A stretch of 49,995 bases of DNA, taken from contig NZ_BIMA01000049.1 in the NCBI RefSeq assembly GCF_004000845.1, positions 1-49,995 on the forward strand, written 5' to 3'. A model generated the notes under the pieces. That model saw only the letters and a program-made list of their open reading frames with translations, was not told where the DNA came from and searched no databases. Shown here one piece after another: positions 44,764 through 49,995 of the stretch. A program made the position numbers and the translations under genes. The stretch is from Paenibacillus koleovorans NBRC 103111. GTDB lineage: Bacteria; Bacillota; Bacilli; Paenibacillales; NBRC-103111. Position 1 is the first letter of the stretch. Every line of letters begins with the position of its first letter.

Positions 44764-46494
44764 TTATATGTCCACCCCCTCGATCAGCTTATACCACCTG
44801 ATGAAAGGCATATCGGCAACAGGATCGCTTCCGCTTGTATAATCGGCAACGACGACGGTCCCGTCTCCCAGTTGAGTCCAGCCCCCATATCCGCTGTTTC
44901 CGTGGAAGAAGCTGCCGTTGCGATCCAGGCATACAATCCGCTCTCGACGGAACGGGTCGGGGTAGCCTTGGGCAGCATGCCAGCTCCAATCGATCGAAGC
45001 GTCGTCACGATTGTGCACGGAGACGGATACCGACTTCCACATGCTTACCGCATGATTCCGCTGGAAGTGGGCGATGCCGGACTGGCGATTGCCGAAATGT
45101 ACATACCGGTTTTCCAATCCGGCAATGAAGGTATGGAGCTTTAGCGTACCGTCCACCCAAATGGATAAGTGACTATTTTCCCGTACAAGCTTGTATTGAT
45201 GCCACTGTTGCGTATCCAGCTCGAATCCGACCTCGGGGCTGTCGCCAAGGCACACTCTCCCCGGCTCGAATCGGACCCAGCACCCCACACTGATGCAGCA
45301 GCCATGAATATCTGCCTCCAGCACGCGCAGCTCCGCTTCGATCTCCACACGACTCGCCGCATCTTCCGCAGGGTAACAGGCGAAGGCTACCGCTCCTGCT
45401 GTTCCAGCATAAGTGCCCCGTTCCGGCTTAGGATCCGAGCTCTCGCCCGTAGTCATAACCATGACGCCATCTAAAATACGACAGCGATGCTCCTCCCAGA
45501 TAAAGGAAGCAGGCTCATAGGGTAGCGTTTCCCGCGGATCGAAGGCAACCGCCCAGTTGCCGCTTGTTCCCCAGAAGTTGCGATAAGTGATCAAGATGCG
45601 TCCGGATTGAAGCATGCCTGGAATGGGACGTTGCGCATAGAACGGCAGCAAGGTCGGCTCGCTCCATGTACGGCCGTAATCCACGCTGATTCGCATCCGT
45701 GACGGCTGTCCCATTGTTCCGCCCATATCGCCGCATCTGGAGACGGCCATAAGAGTGCCGGGAGCGAGCTCCACCAGACCGACTTCGACGTCGGAATAGA
45801 GCTGATCGTCAGCCAACACGGACCGCTGCTCCCAAGACTTGCCTCCGTCTATGGAAGCCATGACGACATTGCAGTAATAAGCATAAGATTCGAGGGAACC
45901 CATCGGCTTCGCACTAACAACCCGTTCGTCCGTCCGTCTAGCCGACTGCGTGGCGGTGTAGACCAAGCTGCCGTCTGACAACAGATGGATACGTTCGGGC
46001 TCGCCTCCGATTCGGTCGATCTGATGGGGCCCGTCCCACGACAGTCCTTCGTCGTAGCTCCAGAACACATAATTGCTCATGCCGCGTTCAGGCAGCTGCC
46101 AATGGTAGAGCGATGCCCATTCCTGCTCGTATCGCCTGACACCGCGATCGACGATCAGTGCCAGTCGTCCGTCGTTCAGCCGATTGAGCTCCGGCGCCAC
46201 ATAAATAGCCTCGTCGTTTTGCCAGTCCGCATGGGCCAGGAGGTCCGGAGCCGTCCATGTACTCCCGTTATCGCCGGAGCGGGTGATCATGATATCGGTC
46301 GTGGTAGCGCAGTGTTGGTCGGACCGGCGGAATATGCATACAAGTCCCTGTTTCGTCGCTGCTAGGCTAACCGCACTCAAGTAGACGCCGTTTTCCTGAC
46401 AAATGATTCCCTTTTGCTCCTGAGCGACTGCTCTCATTCCTTCACTCATTGTTGTCCCCATCCTCCCTAAGATGAATGGAAGTGCATCCTTCAT
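44764..46494 (-). CDS. Sialidase-like BNR/Asp-box protein with LamG-like tail
   Basis: A protein of about 576 residues with a six-bladed sialidase-type propeller. Four Asp boxes are visible: SGDNGSTW, SYDEGLSW, SIDGGKSW and SVDYGRTW. An arginine in VCIFRRSDQH resembles the first of the catalytic triad. Residues about 350-490 look like a concanavalin/LamG-type beta-sandwich (WVDGTLKLHT). No signal peptide is seen, so it acts inside the cell if enzymatic. The start at 46494 has GGAGG at 7 bases; an ATG at 46449 with another GGAGG is an alternative. It lies 22 bases downstream of the FAD-dependent gene. Many Asp-box proteins are not true sialidases; the activity is unproven. Confidence 0.82.
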   Translation of the reverse strand: MKDALPFILGRMGTTMSEGMRAVAQEQKGIICQENGVYLSAVSLAATKQGLVCIFRRSDQHCATTTDIMITRSGDNGSTWTAPDLLAHADWQNDEAIYVAPELNRLNDGRLALIVDRGVRRYEQEWASLYHWQLPERGMSNYVFWSYDEGLSWDGPHQIDRIGGEPERIHLLSDGSLVYTATQSARRTDERVVSAKPMGSLESYAYYCNVVMASIDGGKSWEQRSVLADDQLYSDVEVGLVELAPGTLMAVSRCGDMGGTMGQPSRMRISVDYGRTWSEPTLLPFYAQRPIPGMLQSGRILITYRNFWGTSGNWAVAFDPRETLPYEPASFIWEEHRCRILDGVMVMTTGESSDPKPERGTYAGTAGAVAFACYPAEDAASRVEIEAELRVLEADIHGCCISVGCWVRFEPGRVCLGDSPEVGFELDTQQWHQYKLVRENSHLSIWVDGTLKLHTFIAGLENRYVHFGNRQSGIAHFQRNHAVSMWKSVSVSVHNRDDASIDWSWHAAQGYPDPFRRERIVCLDRNGSFFHGNSGYGGWTQLGDGTVVVADYTSGSDPVADMPFIRWYKLIEGVDI

Positions 46495-46516
46495 GGGGTG
46501 CCCTCCGCCTTCGCCG

Positions 46517-47839
46517 TTATACGATCGCACCTTGCTCAAGCAGGCGACGGTTGAGCGCGACACCGTCGAGCTCCGCGGCTTCGATGCCTTCGCTCGAACA
46601 CATCGCCGCCGCCGTACCCGCTGCTTGACCAAGCGCCATGCATTGGGCCTGCACTCGGATGGAGCCGAATGCTTCTCTCGATGCACTGATGCAGCGGCCT
46701 GCAACCAGTACGTTCCTGGATCCGAGCGGGATCAACGATCGGTAAGGGATGTTGTAAGCTTCGTTGATAAAGACTACTTCCTGAGAATTGTCCTTGGCCG
46801 AATGGATATCGATCGGATGGGCGCCCTTGGCGACCGTATCCGGGAAGTCCACCCTGTGCAGGATTTCCTCCTTGGTCATCTTGAACAGCCCGATAATTCG
46901 GCGCGATTCGCGGACGCCGACCTGAGTGCCGGAGCAGATTAAATGTCCGTTCTTCAGCTCCGGCATCGATTCCTTCAGAAAAGGAATCAAATCGAACATG
47001 TTCTGGCGGGTCGTACATTCCGCCTCCGTCAAACTCCGGACATCCACCGCATTCCCCGGGTACCTCGTCACATTCGCCGACAATTCTCCTTGTCGGATCG
47101 TGCTGCCGTGCTGGATCCACGGGCCTCCGAACAAGGGAAGCTTTCCTTCGCTCCGCGCCTTGCCCATAGCTTCCTTCAGATGCTGGATCGTATACCGCAC
47201 ATGATCATGCGACATCACCAGCCGCTCCATCGTCTCCGTATCAGCCCCTCCCATCCGGAAGTACAGCGTCATGGGCTGTGTTTCTCCCTGATCGGTGTTG
47301 CTGCGCTCGTAAGGCAATCCGGCGAATTCCACAATATCGGCGTCGCCGGTGCAGTCCACAATCATTTTGGCAGCGATCGCCTGTCTGCCTGACTTGCTCT
47401 CGATGAGGACATGAGTCAGTCTTCCTTCATCGGCCGCATCCTTGATGCATCCTACCGCGTAGGCATGATGCAACAGCTCGACTCCGCTCTCCCGCACCAT
47501 CTGCATGGCGACCAGCTTATACAGCTCGGGATCAAACGGAACGTTGCCGCTCGGCAAATCGAGCAGCGCTCCATCCCTGGCAGCCAACCGTTCGACGAAT
47601 TCCCAAGGAATGCCGCCTACGATCAGCTCTCCCTGACAGCGGAACTTCGAGATCGGGCCGACCAGGCTGACGGTAGCCATACCGCCGAGGAACCCGTATC
47701 GCTCCAGCAGCAAAGTTCGCGCTCCGCTGCGGGCGGCGGCTATGGCGGCAATAAATCCAGCAGGCCCGCCTCCGCAGACCAGCACATCCACATCCGCAAT
47801 GACGGGCAAGCTTCTCCGGGGTTCTTCAACCAATATCAT
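46517..47839 (-). CDS. FAD-dependent oxidoreductase (FAD_oxidored type)
   Basis: A 440-residue flavoprotein. The dinucleotide fold VDVLVCGGGPAGFIAAIAAA at about residues 17-36, then LLLERYGFLGGMAT, and DCTGDADIVEFAG, define the family, which is common beside carbohydrate-active genes and often acts on sugars. The C-terminal VLVAGRCISASREAFGSIRVQ closes the FAD site. GGAAGGAG precedes the ATG at 47839. It lies between a PhyH-family gene (37 bases upstream) and the sialidase-like gene, so the three are probably one operon. The substrate is unknown. Together with a dioxygenase it may carry out oxidative removal or tailoring of a sugar substituent. Confidence 0.88.
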   Translation of the reverse strand: MILVEEPRRSLPVIADVDVLVCGGGPAGFIAAIAAARSGARTLLLERYGFLGGMATVSLVGPISKFRCQGELIVGGIPWEFVERLAARDGALLDLPSGNVPFDPELYKLVAMQMVRESGVELLHHAYAVGCIKDAADEGRLTHVLIESKSGRQAIAAKMIVDCTGDADIVEFAGLPYERSNTDQGETQPMTLYFRMGGADTETMERLVMSHDHVRYTIQHLKEAMGKARSEGKLPLFGGPWIQHGSTIRQGELSANVTRYPGNAVDVRSLTEAECTTRQNMFDLIPFLKESMPELKNGHLICSGTQVGVRESRRIIGLFKMTKEEILHRVDFPDTVAKGAHPIDIHSAKDNSQEVVFINEAYNIPYRSLIPLGSRNVLVAGRCISASREAFGSIRVQAQCMALGQAAGTAAAMCSSEGIEAAELDGVALNRRLLEQGAIV

Positions 47840-47876
47840 AGCTTCTGTCTCCTTCCACCGAGTATTGCAGCCTGGA

Positions 47877-48761
47877 TTATTTTTTTCGATTCAGCCACTC
47901 TACAGACGCCTTCCATTCCTCCCAGCTTATTGTACGGCCTTCGCGGCTTCGCACAACAAAGGGGACATGTCCCCCCGCCTTTAACTTGCCAAGGCGGTAT
48001 TCGTATGCCTCGCGCTCCAATCCGGATACAGGACGGGAACCAAACGTCGGGCTATAGCGAATATCCAGCGTCCACCGCACACCGTTGGTCCGATTGATTC
48101 GACTGGCATGGAAGGTCAAGTTGGTGAAGGGCATAATATCGCCCAGCTTCATGGGAACAGGAACAGGAGGATGTCTTTCTTCCACATTCTCGTACGTGAC
48201 GAAGTTCTGATCGGCTCCTCGCTCTCCCTCCAGATAGCCCCAGCGATGACTGCCCGGGATCATCCACAGGCAGCCGTTGTCCTCGGTCAATTCCACGAGC
48301 GAGATCGTGACCGTCACGATGTGCATATGCTGAGTCGGGCTGCCATAATACTGGCTGTCCTGGTGCCAAGGGAACGCGGTAAGCTTGCTCTCCGGCAGCT
48401 TGGGCCGCAGATGGAAAGCGCCGTCAAACGAAATTTCCGGACCGAGAACTTGTTCCAGCACATCCAGAATGCCGGGATGCGTCACCAGTTCGTAGAGCTC
48501 GCGGCCAAAGAGAGCGTCGTTCCAGTCCCGCAGTCCAATATCCCGCCCCTGATAAATGGCAGCCAACCGGCGTTCGAACGTTTCCCCTTCCAAGAGATCC
48601 GCAATGACGCCTTCCGCAAGCAAATCCCTGGCATGTTGATCCACTGCACGCGCAACCACTCCCCGCATCGGTTCCAGATCTATGGGTGATAGTGCAGCCG
48701 GAACATGAACATAGCCGTCTTCTTCATACTTCCTGATGATCGTTGTTTTCAGCTCAGCCAT
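47877..48761 (-). CDS. PhyH-family Fe(II)/2-oxoglutarate dioxygenase
   Basis: A 294-residue phytanoyl-CoA dioxygenase family member. His133 and Asp135 in FPWHQDSQYY and His218 in LTFHASRINRT form the iron site; Arg229 in GVRWTLD is the probable oxoglutarate ligand. It is clearly distinct from the proteins at 5052 and 8399. GGAGG precedes the ATG at 48761. It is the first gene of a three-gene minus-strand operon with the FAD-dependent and sialidase-like genes and is divergent from an AraC regulator. The protein is cytoplasmic. The substrate is not known; a sugar-linked alkyl or ester group is possible from context. Confidence 0.9.
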   Translation of the reverse strand: MAELKTTIIRKYEEDGYVHVPAALSPIDLEPMRGVVARAVDQHARDLLAEGVIADLLEGETFERRLAAIYQGRDIGLRDWNDALFGRELYELVTHPGILDVLEQVLGPEISFDGAFHLRPKLPESKLTAFPWHQDSQYYGSPTQHMHIVTVTISLVELTEDNGCLWMIPGSHRWGYLEGERGADQNFVTYENVEERHPPVPVPMKLGDIMPFTNLTFHASRINRTNGVRWTLDIRYSPTFGSRPVSGLEREAYEYRLGKLKAGGHVPFVVRSREGRTISWEEWKASVEWLNRKK

Positions 48762-48826
48762 TGTCTATTCCTCCGAATTCCAATATAGTAACAATTACAT
48801 CATATTAGCTCTTCAGAGACGGAACC

Positions 48827-49750
48827 ATGTTAAACCATGATGAAAACTTATCAAATCCTCTTGAAAGCAGGGCGGTTCCAGTGGCTCATATTGTCGAAAT
48901 GTACCCGAAGCTCGTGCCGTATATCCGTAGAGCGGGACACATCGTGCGCAAAAAACCGTTTCGTCCAGGGGACCGCAGGCTGCTTGACTATCAGCTGATC
49001 TATATTCAGGAGGGAAGTTGCACGTTTCATGTTGATGGGGACCAAGTTGAGGTGGGAAAAGGGAAGCTGGTTCTCATCCAGCCGGGGCAGGTGCATGCTC
49101 AGACCAGCACGGGCGAGCTGTTCTGTTCCTTCCTGATATTGGACCTGTTCTACCAGGCTGACCGCGAGACTCGTATGATCGTTCAACACGGGATGGCAGA
49201 GCTAGGGGAATACGAAGACCAAATGCAGCCCAGACTGAACGATTTCGAGGGGATTCACGTGCCCCCTGTTATTCGGATCGCGCAGGAGGTCCGCTTCAAG
49301 GAAACGATGCTGAAAGCGATCGGGCTTTGGCAAAGCCACATTCCCTTCAACAAGCTGGAGGCCGGCTCGCTCGCGAGTGAGTTGATCTTGTCCATCCTTC
49401 GGGAGTATGTCGAATGGAACCCCGCTCAACCCCAGGGCATTGCCTCATTGGAATGGATTCCCGCCTATATGACGCAGCATTTGAACGAACCGCTTTCGAT
49501 AGATGGAATGGCCAGCCGAGCCGGAATGACGAGCAGCCGCTTTTACGAGATGTTCAAGAAGAAATACGGCGTATCGCCCTATCAGTACTTGCTCCATATG
49601 CGCATTCAACAGGCTCAGCTGTTGTTGAAATCCACTTCCATGAACTTGGAGGAAATCGCCGACTGCTGTGGTTTCGCCGATATGTATCATTTGTCCAAAA
49701 TGTTCAAAAAGATAACCGGCCTCTCGCCGCGAGAGTTTCGTAGATTATAG
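48827..49750 (+). CDS. AraC-family transcriptional regulator
   Basis: A 307-residue regulator. Residues about 25-110 are a cupin-like sensing domain (LIYIQEGSCTFHVDGDQVEVG, LVLIQPGQVHA), and about 205-305 the AraC double helix-turn-helix (LSIDGMASRAGMTSSRFYEMFKK, then DMYHLSKMFKKITGLS). The ribosome binding site before the ATG is weak (GACGGA). It is divergent from the dioxygenase-FAD-sialidase operon with a 65-bp shared region that includes an AT-rich stretch, the likely promoter. It probably activates that operon in response to a sugar. Confidence 0.9.
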   Translation: MLNHDENLSNPLESRAVPVAHIVEMYPKLVPYIRRAGHIVRKKPFRPGDRRLLDYQLIYIQEGSCTFHVDGDQVEVGKGKLVLIQPGQVHAQTSTGELFCSFLILDLFYQADRETRMIVQHGMAELGEYEDQMQPRLNDFEGIHVPPVIRIAQEVRFKETMLKAIGLWQSHIPFNKLEAGSLASELILSILREYVEWNPAQPQGIASLEWIPAYMTQHLNEPLSIDGMASRAGMTSSRFYEMFKKKYGVSPYQYLLHMRIQQAQLLLKSTSMNLEEIADCCGFADMYHLSKMFKKITGLSPREFRRL

Positions 49751-49807
49751 GGGAAAAGGGTAAGCTCTGCTCTCGAGGCTGCTGAAAACCCGCATAGAAA
49801 GATCACT

Positions 49808-49842
49808 CTGATGGTCCTCTGGCGGAAGTGTTCAGTTGGTGC
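49808..49842 (+). repeat. 35-nt intergenic repeat, copy 2
   Basis: Matches 22484-22518 at 34 of 35 positions, starting CTGATGGTCCTCTGGCGGA. Here the left-arm complement seen in copy 1 is absent, so no hairpin forms with it. Confidence 0.75.
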
Positions 49843-49880
49843 AGGGGAGGGCAGGAGGAGGGGTTCCGACTGCTGTTGTA

Positions 49881-49923
49881 AGCATGGCCCTTGATGGAAT
49901 GGGGGCTGGGGTTGGGCCATGCT
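49881..49923. repeat. Inverted repeat in the right-hand gap
   Basis: AGCATGGCCC (49881-49890) pairs with GGGCCATGCT (49914-49923), a 10-bp stem with a G-rich 23-nt loop. The gap 49751-49995 otherwise contains a purine-rich stretch and no gene I can support. Confidence 0.55.
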
Positions 49924-49995
49924 GAGGGAGGCGGACGCTTTCGTGCTTAGAGATGGAAGGAAGAGCTGGATTTACTGCTGTAAGGCGGATTTTCG

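Noticed and set aside
44473-45144. Plus-strand open frame of 223 codons as an intact regulator
   Set aside because: Only about 45 residues match an AraC domain; the remainder is antisense to the LacI-type and sialidase-like genes.

Overview
The window reads as chromosome of a Paenibacillaceae bacterium (Paenibacillus or Cohnella type). This is inferred from the moderately high GC, strong GGAGG ribosome binding sites with frequent TTG/GTG starts, an Lpl/Ytc-type sugar ABC importer paired with YesM/YesN-type two-component proteins, many AraC regulators, and a large S-layer-homology (SLH) protein. No rRNA, tRNA, CRISPR array, transposase or phage gene was seen.

Layout. 1-4165: sugar-phosphate isomerase-like protein, alpha/beta esterase, AraC regulator and a divergent ferritin-like protein. 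4166-5040: intergenic repeats and a decayed sialidase gene. 5052-29929: about 25 kb in which every gene lies on the minus strand. In transcription order: two sulfatases and a YesN-type regulator; two GH29 alpha-L-fucosidases; a YesM-type kinase; a lipoprotein solute-binding protein and two permeases; then an accessory block (two SASA-family esterases, a third sulfatase, a toroid-type lyase-like protein, a DapA-family aldolase, two SGNH hydrolases, two PhyH-family dioxygenases, a broken metallophosphoesterase). 30056-30853: divergent AraC regulator. 30854-32354: repeat-rich DNA and a solute-binding-protein pseudogene. 32418-38257: CutC, a 1276-residue SLH protein and an aldose-epimerase-like protein. 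38522-39540: a BrnT-like toxin-antitoxin operon whose antitoxin carries an unusual P-loop tail. 39592-44508: ribulokinase-like kinase, L-fucose isomerase and LacI regulator, with a perfect 18-bp operator. 44611-49750: AraC remnant, an operon of sialidase-like, FAD-dependent and PhyH proteins, and a divergent AraC regulator.

How it fits together. The central block looks like a polysaccharide utilisation locus for a sulfated, probably acetylated, fucose-containing glycan. The extracellular lipoprotein and permeases would import oligosaccharides. None of the sulfatases, fucosidases or esterases shows a signal peptide, so trimming should be cytoplasmic. Released fucose could enter the isomerase/kinase operon further right. 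Not found here: the transporter ATPase (commonly a shared MsmX-type protein in this family), a secreted depolymerase, a formylglycine-generating sulfatase maturase, and an L-fuculose-1-phosphate aldolase. Several genes are decaying, so parts of the locus are probably in flux.
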